From Pisaster brevispinus (taxonomy: Eukaryota; Echinodermata; Asteroidea; Forcipulatida; Asteriidae), in assembly GCA_023634235.1 (NCBI GenBank), contig JAMKCF010000008.1, positions 11,785,176 to 11,849,175 on the forward strand: DNA of 64,000 nucleotides, given 5' to 3'. Of this stretch, positions 1 to 11,852 are shown piece by piece. The first letter of the stretch is position 1. Each line of letters opens with the position of its first letter. Made by a program: the position numbers and the translations under genes. The notes below the pieces were generated by a model. That model was not told the DNA's origin and ran no database searches. It saw only the letters and a list, made by a program, of their open reading frames with translations.

Positions 1-56
1 AAATAATGAGCTGATGTCTGTATTTAAAAGTTTAGATACCAACAATGGGCATACAG
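1..56 (+). CDS. WD40 gene, exon fragment 1 (cut by window edge)
   Basis: Open in the frame that reads into the next exon (codons start at base 2) and ends ...NNGHT plus one base before GTAACT. It supplies the GH of the first visible WD blade. The true exon start lies left of the window. Confidence 0.65.
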
Positions 57-3000
57 GTAACTTGTTATTTAAGGAAACTCAAGTCTAACAAAACACTTTG
101 ATGAGCACAAATGATACCTAATGACTTTTGCTTTATTTCTTTACTACAGTGGACTGGTATACAAGGTGGTATAGGAACATGTTGTCAATTTTCTCACAAT
201 GGGAAATTGATTGCAACGGGCACAGACCTGGACAACTGTTTGACGATATGGGACGCTCAGAATGGAACTGCTATTCAGTCCGTCAAAAGTAAACAATTTT
301 GATTGTTGACTCTAAACAACTTTAATTGTTGACTCTAAACAACTTTGATTGTTGACTCTAAACATCTATGTAAATTTTACACAACTTGTTTGTTTGATTC
401 ATAAGGGAACCAAGGCCCAACTGCATAGTGCTGAAAATAAATGAATATATTTCTGCTAAGGAACAATAAGCAGTGAACCAGTCACAAACAGTGCACACAC
501 TGGTGTTTTGGCTGGTAACATTTTTTAGGCTGGAATAATTCTTGTACTCGGAACCCTTCTTGCCCTTCTTGAGTAGTCTGAGATTGTAGAAAAAAAGATT
601 TATTAAATAAAAATTTGAATATTTACATTTTGCATATGTCAATAAATCATTACAACACCATTAACATAATAGGTAAATAAAACAACATAGCACTGGCATT
701 AACAAATTTAAGTTAAAATTATTGGTTTTCATTTGGATCGTAGTATTTAAAAACAAATTAAAGAAACATTTGAAGGTCTCTTAAATTTTGTTCATGTTTA
801 TCCCTTATTTATAGAACATCATGGTAGCTCAATCACAAGCTGCAAGTTCTCTCCTGATGATTCAAGAGTATGTACAACATCCATGGACAAAGTCACTAAA
901 CTCTGGGATGTAGGTTCCAAAAATGTCACGATTAAACTAGGGTAAGTGAATCAACCAACATGCCCTACACTACCAGGGTTAAAATTTCTCTGCACTGCTT
1001 ATATCTGCGATTCAACTCTGACTGGTTTTGTTGATAGGTTTATGATGCATGTGTCAAAAAACATCTTTAGTTGTGCAATAAATGAAACATGTACTTTAAA
1101 GAAAAAAATACAATTTGTACAATTCTAAGTAATAGGCAATTCCACTCGGTCAGTGGAACAGTATTTACTCTAGGTCTTTTGGTCAGATACTGCAAGGCTC
1201 CGTACGTATTGATATCAAACACTTGAAATGATTTGTTGTATGTATCAACCATTTAACTTGCTTTCAATAGTTCATCTCATATGACAGATTTGCCTCCCAT
1301 CTTCCGTACAAAATACAAAACACTCGGTTCCAATTTGGACACATAAGGATAAGGTAACTGACTGTATCTGTTTGTAGAATACCCTTAGATAATCAAGTGT
1401 AGTGTTTATGAGACTCCCTTTACCTGATGTCCTTACTAAAGCACCTGTCAATATATTAATTGTACACTGATTTTTGGGTGCACACATTGATTATATATAT
1501 TTATTTTGTTCATTATTGGTCCGTAGAATCCACTGTGCTAACTAAAGGGTTCAAGTTTCTTTGTGAAAAAACAAGATCTTAATGAGTGTGTTATTGATGT
1601 GAAAAGTAATGAAAGTCATTTTAATAAATGAACTAATCAATAAACTGGTCATGTGACTCACAGTGGCCACATCAATATCATCTCCTGCTGCTGCTTCAAT
1701 AAAGATGAGCGCCGTCTCTGCACAGGCTCATGGGACAAACAGCTGCAGGTATGGGACGTGTCCACGGGTGTTTACCGAACAGAAGGCCCAGTCACATTCA
1801 GCAAAGGACACGAGGGATCAGTCAGTGCCTGCAAGTTTAGTCAAGATGGTATGTCACTCAGAATAAGTGTTCTGTTTGTAAGCCTTGCAAAATTGGTGCT
1901 TAATTGTTAGTTTCAGATAAACAAATGTTATGCCATGAAATTTTTTTCAGAACCAACACAACATTTGACAATGGGAGACTTTAAGAGACAATTGGTGGCA
2001 GCAGACTGAACTGGTCAATCCATGTTTCTTGAAAATGAGGACATGCTCAGAACTATGTGACTAATGGAACATTACCGGTTATGTTTACTGCCATTAAGCC
2101 TCTCAATATCTTTCCTTACATTTTATGGTGCTATAAATAATTGGATCTTAAGGTCAGTTGTTTACTTGCAGTGGCACAGTAAGTCCCAAATCCAAGATCA
2201 GATCATGACAGTAGACCAATCCATTTGAGGCAATTTTTACTGTCCTGTACTGACAGTTTACGCCACTACTGGGTTTAACTCACTGCCACTTTGTAAAGTT
2301 GCTTGAACATCATTAGTTGAAGCTCCTTATATATATTTGCATCCCAGAACTGCCAGAAAACTTTGGTACAGAATGTCTACAGTGAATGCTGTGTTGCCCT
2401 TTTTGAAACCAAGGTTCCAGGTTGGCCTCTGGCTTGGGCTCTGGCTTAGGCTCTGGCTTGGGTTCTGGCTTGGGCTCTGGCTTGGGCTCTGGCTTGGGCT
2501 CTGGCTTGGGCTCTGGCTTGGGCTCTGGCTTGGGCTCTGGCTTGGTATCTGGCTTGGGCTCTGGCTTGGGCTCTGGCTTGGGCTCTGGCTTGGGCTCTGG
2601 CTTGGGCTCTGGCTTGGGCTCTGGCTTGGGCACTGGCTTGGGCTCTGGCTTGGGCTCTGGCTTGGGCTCTGGCTTGGGCTCTGGCTTGGGCTCTGGCTTG
2701 GGCTCTCGGCTTGGGCTCTGGTCTATAAGATCCTTGATTCTGACATGGCTTGAGGCCAGAAGCCCCCAAAACACAGATATGTCCAAGATGATGGCAGCAT
2801 GATGGTCTTCAATCTATTTCCCTATCTTTAATTTCTACTGGATTTTTAACTTGGTACCTATCCAACTTTAACCCACTGACTTTTTGTAACCACATCACGT
2901 TAAATGAGTCTGTTAAAAAAATGGACCTTGTGCACAGCCGCCATCTTACAGGTAAACCGTTGACAAAACAATTTAAACAAACAGATTTGTACGCGCATTG

Positions 3001-4415
3001 CACAGGATGGCCCAATGAGCAACCACCTTTTGACCACCTTTCTATGCAAGGGTGCCCTACTCAAATGGTGTCATGTGCATATTAGGCTATACAGAATCCT
3101 GGCTGGGCAAAAACATTTCTGGAATTTTTTTTTTTTTTTTTTAAATGCAAGGCTTGTTGATTGAAGCCACAAATATTTTTTTAGTTTTTTAATGAAAGGT
3201 TTTGCAGGTACTATGAAATTTGCGTTGATGATTATTGCAGGAAGTATGTTAGTGTCAGGATCCTATGACCAGACAGTAGTTGTATGGGATGCTGAGAACT
3301 GTGGACCTAAGCTGACACTCAAGGTAAAGTCAGCAAAATCTCATCAATCTGATAAGCAAACAAAACTTATCTTTAACTAGGTAAAGATTTCATACACTAA
3401 CTATTACTATGAAACTTGTGGGTACAACCAAGTGTAAATCTCTTTTGGGCGGAGTGTTGGTCTGAAAAGTTGTGGTCTCAACATTTTTGAACAGTGTACT
3501 CTGCTCATCAAAACAATACAAACCATTGTCTAAGTGGTATATCATTAGGCTTTTGTTTTTTTCTTTTTATCTCTGCAAAAGTATGTGTTTTCAGCAAATT
3601 TATGTGTTGGCGAAGATTTGTTTATTGCCAGTTGCAGTAAATCATATTATTTAATATAGGAGTTACACATCTGTCTGTAATATCAAGCTATTTGATTCAA
3701 ATGAGACATAAAACATTTTTTTTTTTCTTTCCACAATTATGTATTTTTTCTTTTAAAGCAATACTAGAGTGACCATTCAAAAGTTTACATTTGCTGTGTT
3801 TGTGGGTGTAGGGAATTTTGTATTTGCAGGGAAAGGGGGCATTAGAGGGCAGGAATGGTGCAATAACTGCTCAAAAAGACCCTGATATGAATCTTCACTA
3901 AACATCAAAACATTTGAACAACATTGAAAGTCACAAGAAAGCTGAAGCATGTATTTAAATGTTAATCAGTTGTATGTCATTGACAGGGACACACGGACTG
4001 GGTAACAGATGTGGATTTTTCTCAGGATATGAAATGGATTCTCTCCTGCTCACGTGACCACACGATAAGACTCTGGAATATTGAGAATAGTGATAACATA
4101 CCAGTGGTGTTGGAAAACAAGAAGAACATGGGCCTTAAGATTGTCAAGGTGGGTGTCATGATCTAAACAGACTTTCAACACTTTCTCTTATTTACTTGTT
4201 ATTTGGTATTTAAATAGTGTATAATACCAGCTAGTATTGAATTTAATGTAACCTTTCTGTCTTTGACTATCTTCCAGTGCAATGAATGTGGTAAGCCATT
4301 CTCCATTTCGCATCTGGACGACCCTCAGGAGCTAAAAATGTGTGTTTTCTGTCGTCTTCAGTCCACACGCCCTGCAATCAACCTCAACATAGATATTGAT
4401 ATGCCAGAATTTTGA
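1..4415 (+). CDS. WD40-repeat protein, probably WDR88-like (5' partial, 7 exons visible)
   Basis: Spliced gene cut by the left window edge. Exons are 1-56, 166-288, 815-941, 1664-1848, 3241-3323, 3987-4148 and 4278-4415; every intron is GT-AG and all phases agree, giving 290 residues plus stop. Five WD40 blade ends are visible: [36 protein letters not shown] and IRLWNIENS. Each is preceded by the usual GH...F(S) pattern, so the product should be a beta-propeller scaffold. The last exon leaves the propeller with a short tail of two CxxC pairs (CNECGK and CVFCR) that could bind zinc, then an acidic end. A propeller followed by this Cys tail fits my recollection of WDR88, but that assignment is tentative. 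No enzymatic role is visible. The fourth visible intron (1849-3240) carries a 12-bp minisatellite. Overlapping open frames in other phases are shadows. Confidence 0.88.
166..288 (+). CDS. WD40 gene, exon 2 of the visible set
   Basis: Acceptor ATACAAG then GT; donor AAAA then GTAAAC. It encodes the blade core [13 protein letters not shown]...[10 protein letters not shown] chose the AG at 164-165 rather than the one at 148-149 because only that choice is in phase with the exon ending at 56 and gives a normal GHTGG...C blade. Confidence 0.8.
297..373. repeat. Tandem repeat, 23-bp unit, about 3 copies
   Basis: The unit ATTGTTGACTCTAAACAAC recurs at 302, 325 and 348 with nearly no change. It starts at the donor of the 166-288 exon and lies wholly in the intron. 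Confidence 0.85.
815..941 (+). CDS. WD40 gene, exon 3 of the visible set
   Basis: Acceptor TTATAG, donor GTAAGT. It encodes [15 protein letters not shown]...TKLWDVGSK, a complete WD blade with the SPDD turn and terminal LWD. Confidence 0.88.
1664..1848 (+). CDS. WD40 gene, exon 4 of the visible set
   Basis: Acceptor CTCACAG, donor GTATGT. It encodes [16 protein letters not shown]...LQVWDVSTG and the start of the next blade, [15 protein letters not shown]. Confidence 0.88.
2424..2718. repeat. 12-bp minisatellite in a WD40-gene intron
   Basis: About 24 copies of GGCTTGGGCTCT with a few single-base variants. Because 12 is a multiple of 3, several frames stay open on both strands and spell four-residue repeats such as Pro-Glu-Pro-Lys. 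It sits in the intron 1849-3240 between two WD exons, so these are not genes. Confidence 0.95.
2929..3080. repeat. Dispersed repeat, copy 1 (second copy near 31.3 kb)
   Basis: Shares the ordered motifs GCCGCCATCTTAC, GCACAGGAT, GCCCAATGA, TTTTGACC, GGGTGCCCTA (or GGCGCCCTA) and TCAAAT with 31226-31390. It lies in a WD40-gene intron. Family unknown to me. Confidence 0.6.
3241..3323 (+). CDS. WD40 gene, exon 5 of the visible set
   Basis: Acceptor TATTGCAG, donor AAG then GTAAAG. It encodes [21 protein letters not shown], the second half of a blade begun in the previous exon. Confidence 0.88.
3987..4148 (+). CDS. WD40 gene, exon 6 of the visible set
   Basis: Acceptor TTGACAG, donor AAG then GTGGGT; 54 codons in phase 0. 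It encodes [12 protein letters not shown]...[13 protein letters not shown], the last recognisable blade, then a linker ending MGLKIVK. Confidence 0.9.
4278..4415 (+). CDS. WD40 gene, terminal exon with paired CxxC motifs
   Basis: Acceptor TCTTCCAG; 45 codons then TGA at 4413-4415. Begins CNECGKPF and continues to KMCVFCRL, giving four cysteines spaced like a small zinc ribbon, then an Asp/Ile-rich end. Confidence 0.88.
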   Translation, partial: CNECGKPFSISHLDDPQELKMCVFCRLQSTRPAINLNIDIDMPEF

Positions 4416-4612
4416 AAAGATAAAAAGGAACTGTTCACCATTTCATTATGGTGGTGTTAGAGTGGTTATGTAAATGAAGGTTTGGAAGAATGAAAGTTGG
4501 AAATGTAAACATATTTGAAGATCTATAAACAAATTCAACTACATATTTATAACCATAGATGGACTATGCACCAGAATTTCATTGCACAAACACTATAGCC
4601 ACAGGTTTTTAT

Positions 4613-4630
4613 AATAAACACAGAAATAAA
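4613..4630 (+). promoter_or_regulatory. Two AATAAA polyadenylation signals for the WD40 gene
   Basis: AATAAA occurs at 4613-4618 and 4625-4630, about 200 bp after the WD40 stop codon. This is a normal 3' UTR length, so they are the likely cleavage signals. Confidence 0.6.
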
Positions 4631-5429
4631 GATGCCAACTAGGTGCTCCACTCGCCCCCTTAGTGGTTCCACTCACACCCTTCAGCTCTGCCAATAGATG
4701 GTGCCACCGTAGCAATTTGATCCCGAAATGGTACAGTATAGTCTAGGCCAGATTTCAAAAATGTAATTTCAATCAGCATTTTTTAGTAAAAGTTGGTAAC
4801 TTACCTACCAAATTTTGGAGTAGTGAATCCGAACATGATGGATACCAAGCCTAATTTTTAGTCCTTGTCCCTGAAAAATCACATTAAAAACGGCACAGAA
4901 AACCTTGCAGACGACATTACTGTAATTGCAAAAATAGTCAGGTTCTGCTGTAGTTCTATACAGTTTTTTTCAGGATACCATACTACAGTCAGGTATCCTG
5001 TTACCACCGCTATGTTGTTGTACCAGAGTTATGAGTGTGAAACACTCATTTACGCCAAGCACTTACCTTACATTAAAACAACAAGTATGAACATCGTTTG
5101 CAAATGGAATCTCCAAGTACAGTTTTCCAGGCACTGATAATCCAATTAAACAAACTTAGAACAGAAAATTTTTGCTTGGCAGAATCATAACACCAGGCAA
5201 AACACCATAATACAATATTCTTCTTGACTGGCTGCTTGCAAATTTGTTCTTAGTATGTAAGTTATCTGCTTGGCACTCTCCATTGAATTGACCCGTGACA
5301 GATGAATGGCAAGGAACACATATACTCCAATGAAAGATAGTTCACGTAATTCACGGTCTCCGTATTGGCTACCACCCCTTACCCCCCCCCCCCCAAAAAA
5401 AAAACCAACAACAACAACCAAAAACACCC

Positions 5430-5670
5430 AAAACAACCTATAGGAATCCTGTAAGATGAATCCTATAAGATCCGATAAGATAATGTCTACAAGTTTCCTA
5501 CAGATATTTCGTCACTTCCTATCAGAAAATTCCTCTACAAACCTGCAATAGTTCTACAGGATCCTATAAAAACATTTATAGGAAAATGCTATAAGAGCTT
5601 TTTCAATTCCTAAAAGACAATTCCTACAGAATCCTAAAGGATTCTTATAAGGCTTTTTTGTAAGGGACCA
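5430..5670. repeat. Degenerate array of CCTATA/CCTACA-GGAT words
   Basis: About 240 bp dominated by variants of TCCTATAAGA, CCTACAGAT, ATCCTATAAAA and TTATAGGAAAA on both strands, many locally palindromic. Copies are diverged and irregularly spaced. Confidence 0.65.
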
Positions 5671-7694
5671 TGCAGTCACTCTTAAATCTTATCCGAGGAA
5701 CATTTTGTAAAAAGGTCCCATTTCATGAAGGTATTAAGCACAAAACATTAACTTTCAAAGTCATCTTTGTACAAAGGAAACATCCCAAATCCAGCCAAGC
5801 CGTGCACAAGTTAGATTCAGTCAGCTTCAACATAACAAGTTAAGTTTGATTATTTGTATAACTGGTAACCATAGCACAATAACCTAACTGTCTACTAATG
5901 ATTGATTAAATACACCCTCATTATTATACATTAATACACCAAATTTCCCCCGAGTAATTACATACGCCCAAAATATCCAATCATTCTTCTTTGCTTCGCT
6001 TCCAATTTTGTCTCTGCATAAATCGGCTGTGATTTGGCACCAGCGTGTGTGTCATTGACATTCCATGGAACAGGCACTTCATGTTCCTGTAAATTATGTA
6101 AATATTGTTGTTTGAAGAATTTGTAATAAAGTACAAGACATTATTAACTATAGTGGCTCGTCGATGTGTAGTTTTATAAATTGTATAGCAGCTGTTTACA
6201 AACAAAATTGTAACTAAGCAGGAACAAATCACCAGCCAATTTTTGTTCTGTTAATGTTATATTTACTAATAGACAAATTTGCTATTTAAAAAAATCTCTA
6301 TAAAAAGGATATTGACTGAGGTGAGTTGAAATGCAATGAAAAAGGACCGGGCTTGGCAATATGACGGACCGTGCAGCCTATGATAGAAAATAAAGAGCTA
6401 CTAGTACCGGGCCGTCCAGCTAATTGGACGTCACAGTTTGCGCCGTACGTCTGAACATATATATTTGCATATTATTATAAAGTGACGATAATATAAATGT
6501 GAACTAAGCCTTCAAATGCTAGGGCATAAACTATGAAGACAAACACTAGACAAGGGTAAATTCAGTTATGTAACCTAAAAATATGGATTATTGAACTGTC
6601 TTGACATAATCCGGATGTCGGTCATGTAAACTATCGTCCTTGTGAAGATTTCATACCAAGTATAAACGGCATTCTGTCTGATGCAATCTCAATTCGATCC
6701 AGAATGCCTGACTGATCAGAAAAGATGACCCAGCCTCGGAGACACTCACAGAGGAAGACGAGAGTTTTCCCTTTGCTTGCATCAATTATAGTTTCTGTAA
6801 TTTCCTGTATTCTTATTTGCTGCATAAGTAAACGAAACCTAGCGAACCTTGAAAATAGGCTGTCAATTTAAATGCTAATGATACACACTATAAATAGAAT
6901 CCTTGCGCGAGAGAACAATTGCAACGCTTAACACAACAAACTTTAAACTGCACATTTTCTATCTCGATTAATTAAAAGACTGACTCAGCCTCTTCAGTGG
7001 TAGCAGCATTTACTGATGGGATAATTTGAGTTAATTACCTATTGACAGCTCTGTGATCAGATTGTCATTAAGTAGTAATCACAGTACGAACAGTCCGATG
7101 AAATCTGACAGAGAATCATTATGTTCTTAGCAATAATATTATTTATCTCAAACGGAATACTATTGGGGTTTATGTCTTGGACCTGCGATGACATTTGAGA
7201 CTCGTTGTATACAATCACAATAATATATAATTTTACCAATTTAACACTATTTGACAATCTAATGTTATACATGATTGGTAAAGCTGACAAAATAGTCGCA
7301 TATAGTGTGATTGTTTTGAGTGATCAGCCATTTGGGCTTAATCCGTTGTATAGTGAAAAACCACGCACAGTTTATAGCATGCAAGACAACCTAAATCAGC
7401 TGGTTTTTTTAAAGATAGGTTTTCTGATACAGTTTTCTTGAATACTACTTCATTTCGGAGGGAGTATCACAGACAAAATTATTCCAGTATGATCTTCCAT
7501 GCATAATAAGTAAGCTTTTAAGTTTTAGACTAAAATTAAACAATCAATGATTTTTTTTTCATCTTTACCAAAATAAAACCCTTTAAAGAATTGTTTTATA
7601 TTAACCGTCAACATTTCGTAAAAACGAGATTCCACTCGTCTCGTGTAGGTGTTTGCTGGTTTTTATTTACCTTTTCCATGTTTGTCTTTAGAAA

Positions 7695-7806
7695 ATAATT
7701 TAGGGTTGAACAAATGAAAATTGACGACAGCGGAATTTGAACCTGTGGTCTCCGGAATAACTTGTTGCGGGCAGTCAGAGCCATACAGCCAGAAACTGCC
7801 GAACCC
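7695..7806 (-). mobile_element. tRNA-derived SINE (family A)
   Basis: Read on the minus strand, a tRNA-like head contains the box B GGTTCAAATTCC and a D-arm-like start. It is followed by TTTGTTCAACCC, a tail also found after the tRNA-like heads at 7924-8036 and 46839-46930. The shared tail marks a retroposed family rather than a tRNA gene. Confidence 0.65.
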
Positions 7807-7923
7807 ATAGTTTACGATGCAACCCGGGAAGCGACAGGAGAGGGGTCAGCTTAAGGGAATGCCACTTTTTTTTTTAAAACAAATATAAAGTAATAAACCA
7901 CGAGGTAAATGTTTGAAATAATT

Positions 7924-8036
7924 TTGGTTGAACAACAAAATATTGAAATGAGCAGGATTTGAACCTGCAACCTTCGGATTAACGTGCCGGCTCTCTAACC
8001 AACTTAACCGCACTAATGTTGGTGGTATCCCTAATT
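7924..8036 (-). mobile_element. tRNA-derived SINE (family A), tRNA-Asn-like head
   Basis: The minus-strand head has a D-arm region GTTGGTTAGAGAGC, an anticodon-loop region CACGTTAATC (GTT, Asn-like) and box B GGTTCAAATCC, then TTGTTCAACC. It has no clean seven-base acceptor stem, which argues against a functional tRNA. Confidence 0.65.
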
Positions 8037-8904
8037 TGTCAATATTTTGTAAATGTAGGCCTATCATTTTTCAATGAGAATTCCAGTATTACAAATAGCT
8101 CACTAGTAGTGTTTAAGTCAACAGCGACAAAAATGAGAAGAGACTAAATGCAACTGAGAAAAAAGACATTCCTTCACCATGTCTACCTTCATGGTGTCAC
8201 AGCAAACTACCTTGGATCATCTTGCTGGCTTCTTGAAGACAAAACAACAAGAGAACACATGATGCTCAGAAGTATTCCGTCAATCACCACCATATCTTCT
8301 GTATCCATGAAAGATAGTCGCCAAAATAATCGAGCCCAAATTATTGTTACAATTGTTCTTCCAAAGAATCAAGCAGCCGTCGGTTGGCGAGACTTGACAA
8401 GCGCACAGCGTGGGACCGATGAGCTTTATTGACGGGCCGTCAACGGGCTGTCAGTCACTCACCGCTCGATTAAATGCAAACAATCTAGCTCACTAAATGC
8501 CGTGTAAATATATGGGATCATAGCCGTCATTTCGACTTCAAAGAACCACGGTCAGGGGATGTTGTCTACGTCTGCATCATACTGCATCTAAATGATGTAA
8601 ACTGTAACAGTTTAAATAAGTATAAATGAGTCGTTTTAAAGAACGAAAGAAACATGTAATAGTCGAAAAATCATAGACGTAATTACAATTATCTTTGAAT
8701 AAAAAAGGCACTATGCAGTTAGGCCCTAAATAAAATGAACAAAATTACTATAGCCAGAGTCCTGATTACGTTATTGTTTGTTTTTTGTTTTGGTAATCGC
8801 TGGCCTTATAGTGTGCTAAACAATTACCGGGTATTTAGGTGGAATCACAGGAATTGTTAGCATTTCGACATACCTTAAGAAGCGATAAAAAGGACAATCA
8901 GAAA

Positions 8905-9148
8905 AAAACAGAAAGTCATAATTATAAGACATAACTATGACTTATAGGCCTATCTCATAATTATGAATTAGCATAAGCCATAATTATGACTTTTAAGCCA
9001 ATTAAGTCTTATTTATGACATTTAAAGTAATATTTACGAGTACATCTCATATTCATAGGTACAAGTCATAAATATGACTTCTACTAAATCATAATTATGA
9101 GATAAAGTCATAGTCATGAAGTATAGGTCATAATTATGACTGTTTTTT
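8905..9148. repeat. Array of palindromic AGTCATAATTATGACT words with inverted ends
   Basis: The palindrome core CATAATTATG recurs about eight times, with diverged forms, over 240 bp. The block opens with AAAAAAACAGAAAGTCATAA and closes with the reverse complement of nearly the same sequence (TTATGACTGTTTTTT), so the whole block can fold on itself. It is probably a MITE that grew by internal duplication. Confidence 0.75.
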
Positions 9149-11096
9149 CTTCCAAGTCAATGTCCCTTGAACGCTTCCGCATAGACGGAAACAAAGTCTT
9201 AGATGATTAAAACTAATAAAGGGAAGGACAATCGATTAAAAATTGACTGCTTTTGTGAATTGGGAAGAAAAACACACAGGGCTTATGTCTTTAATTGAAG
9301 TAAATCCATCAATCTATGAACAAGGGTTTGATGGATGTCCGAGTTTAGTTTTGGCTGAACCTAGAGGCGGTCGCCACCACCCTCTGTGGTCATGTATGGA
9401 CCTGTCTCATCCAGTCAATGGAGCATTAATTGCGCCATTTATTATTGTGAGGTGATGACTTGAGACATTACCTCTCATGGCTGCAGATTTATGTTAAAAA
9501 AAACACACCTCAAGGCTTTATGGTGCATAATACGCTCTAGTCAGAGGAACAGTTAACCCGAAATTTGCTTTGTAAAACTGACATATATGGACGAAACAAA
9601 AGTCGGAAATATTATCGAAGATGGTGTCACTTTTTAAACCGACAAATTCCCGGGTGGTTGCTAAAGGGTTTTCCAGTCATTTTCGACAAAAGGCGGCCTA
9701 TTTCACTTTCATGCGTTCGTGTTTAAGGTAGTTTGCCTCTTCAGTTTGAAACCGTCACTCAATTTCGTTTTGCAGCATGTGAATTTATATGGCATTGTAT
9801 TCATTTAACTTATTAGGCGTTCTAGATACGAAATCGGCTTTCAATTTAGCAGGCGCAACTAGAGATTTATGTGAAAAGTTACAGCAATTTCAAATGCTGT
9901 TCAAGTGGATTGTTAAACCAAATGTATATTAAATTTTTGTTTTGATCAGATGACCCAAAAGTACAATATTGCTTACACTTTTAGTGAAAACGGCGAAAAT
10001 GACTGGGGAAAACTGCCTATGTAATGCCAACTTAAATTAATAGCCGACCGCTTAATTTTTTATGGCAATTGTCCTGTTTTTTTGTATACTGACTTCACAG
10101 ACTTTGAAATTTTCATTTGTATTGATAATATTCTGCAAATAAAAGCATTTTTCCTCCTCCACCAAAGTATTCCAATCAGTTGTTAAAGAGCTGCATGTTC
10201 TTCCTGGGGCCCTGACTCAAAAGACTATCAGACAGTCATAATATGTTATATCTACCTTTATTTTGGGGTCTGGTAAGTGTTACAGTTAACTCGTTTTGAT
10301 TCCGACAATTGTCTTGGGAGCAGATTTTATTTAATAGTTATTTCTAACCTGGCTTGATTCAAGAGCTTTCTTGAAAACAATTAGACCTTTCTATCATGGC
10401 TGCAGGAAGGGATCAATACCCTCCTAATCACGAAATCCTACGAGGACATTCCATTTTAAATGGGAAAAGGTTTGGTATCCTTTACACAATGTACATTGAT
10501 GGTGATAAGAAATGTCAGCATTGTCTGTCAGAGAAGATGACCCAGCATGTCGGGTTGAGCAACCCCAGGTACCGGGGCGCGTCCCGGCTACGCCCCGTTG
10601 GGTACCGCACTACCCACGGCCATCCCCTGCCTGGGACTTATAACCCTTTGTAAGCACGCCCTGAAAGCGCGCTAATCCTGATTGGTGGTGATGGCAGCAC
10701 GCTGGGAGACGAGGTTGAATCTTTGATAAGAAGGGGTGTAAAGGAGGAATGTATTCCAAAGTGCTCTGCCCTATTACTAGGATCAGTGAATGGCGATATC
10801 AAAATGTTTAGTTATACTGTTATACAGTAGCAAAATGTGCACGGTTCACTTGCACTAGTAGTTATTCGTCTAGACGGCCGTTTGATAACCTCGTGACCTC
10901 GTGCACGTTTGAATGGGGTGAAAGATAAGAGGTGATGTTGAGAAGACAGTTGTCATGGACACAAAAGTGACTCAAAACCCAGTGTCATAGGTAATTCTGC
11001 ACCACCCCCCCCCCCCCACCCGCACAATGGTCTGGTCAGTCAGAATATTATAGTATGTAGGGGAACATGTCCACCCCGGTAGTTTCCCCGCCTCTG

Positions 11097-11125
11097 CGTT
11101 GCCTCGACATTGTTTCGAGGCAACG
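11097..11125. repeat. Perfect 11-bp stem-loop
   Basis: CGTTGCCTCGA (11097-11107) and its exact reverse complement (11115-11125) flank a 7-base spacer. It sits at the edge of a stretch rich in ACGAAATAATTTCG-like words. Function unknown. Confidence 0.7.
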
Positions 11126-11793
11126 AAATAAAAAGTTTCATTGGAGATAAATCAATATTTTCTGGGAACGAAATATTTCGAAGGAGCGATTATCGTATCA
11201 AGAGAACGAACTATATTATTTCGTGGAAACGAAAAAGTATTTCGAGAGAAGAAGTCACCCAGCTGATACAGAGCCCTTGATGTGCCATTATTTTGATTAA
11301 TCGGGATATGAAACTGTTTTTTAAGTAGCTTTTCGAGTTCGCCGTAGTAAATACCTAGTTTATGTGTAGTTTAGTTTGGCCACTGGATCCAAGCTCCAAA
11401 TTTTGGAGTGGATGAGAGAAGTGGTGATTATGGGATTCAGAGTCTTGAATTCTTCGGTGTATATAACAAGTACAGATTGTATCATAAATTGTAAAGGGTT
11501 CATTCTTGACAATAAAGAGGCTGTCAATCAATCTGCTGGGCGTTGGTGTTGTTTTGTTTCTCTCAAATTCGAAGGAACTAAACAAAATGTTTTACTAGTC
11601 CACCTGTCCCTTTAGTGTCTCCGTATAACACCTGCGAGATCATTTTGATTCATCATAAAAATTGTGAGTTTCTTAGACGAGTTATGAACATAACTCTATG
11701 GTTATTAATTCCAAATGGATGTCGGAAAAGGGCTTGGCATCATGCATAAAGTGCCTGACCCTGTCCTCTTCAGTGATGACGTTTTGGGCCAAG

Positions 11794-11852
11794 AAGTGCA
11801 ATGTAAATGAATCGTAGGATGATGTTCATTAATATTCGTTTACATTGCACTT
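11794..11852. ncRNA. Pre-miRNA-like hairpin (candidate only)
   Basis: Two 19-base arms, 11794-11812 and 11834-11852, are reverse complements with a single G:U-type difference and enclose a 21-base loop. Length and shape fit a pre-miRNA. The left arm starts AAGTGCAATGTAAATG, and its AGTGCAAT core resembles the seed of the vertebrate miR-130 family. That is seed-level similarity only; a short MITE is equally possible. Confidence 0.3.

Larger units (their letters stand above)
4631..8900. other. Intergenic region without a supportable gene
   Basis: No splice-consistent or domain-bearing frame was found between the WD40 polyadenylation signals and 8.9 kb. The longest frames (4865-5137, 8148-8432) are under 95 codons and match nothing I recognise. 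The stretch holds a C/A homopolymer run near 5385-5405, a degenerate CCTATAGGA-type array (5430-5670) and two tRNA-derived SINEs (7695-8036). Confidence 0.6.

Noticed and set aside
150..165. Acceptor at 148-149 for the WD40 exon
   Set aside because: Out of phase with the exon ending at 56; the AG at 164-165 restores a normal blade.
2313..2786. 157-codon minus-strand frame of Pro-Glu-Pro-Lys repeats, and its plus-strand counterparts
   Set aside because: Produced by a 12-bp minisatellite inside a WD40-gene intron; the period is a multiple of three, so frames stay open by construction.
6631..6825. 64-codon minus-strand frame starting MQQIRIQEITETI
   Set aside because: Looks protein-like but is short, isolated and without recognisable domain or exon partners.
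10540..10650. GC-rich stretch with GGTACCGGGGCG words as a possible gene end
   Set aside because: No conserved frame; only local inverted words.
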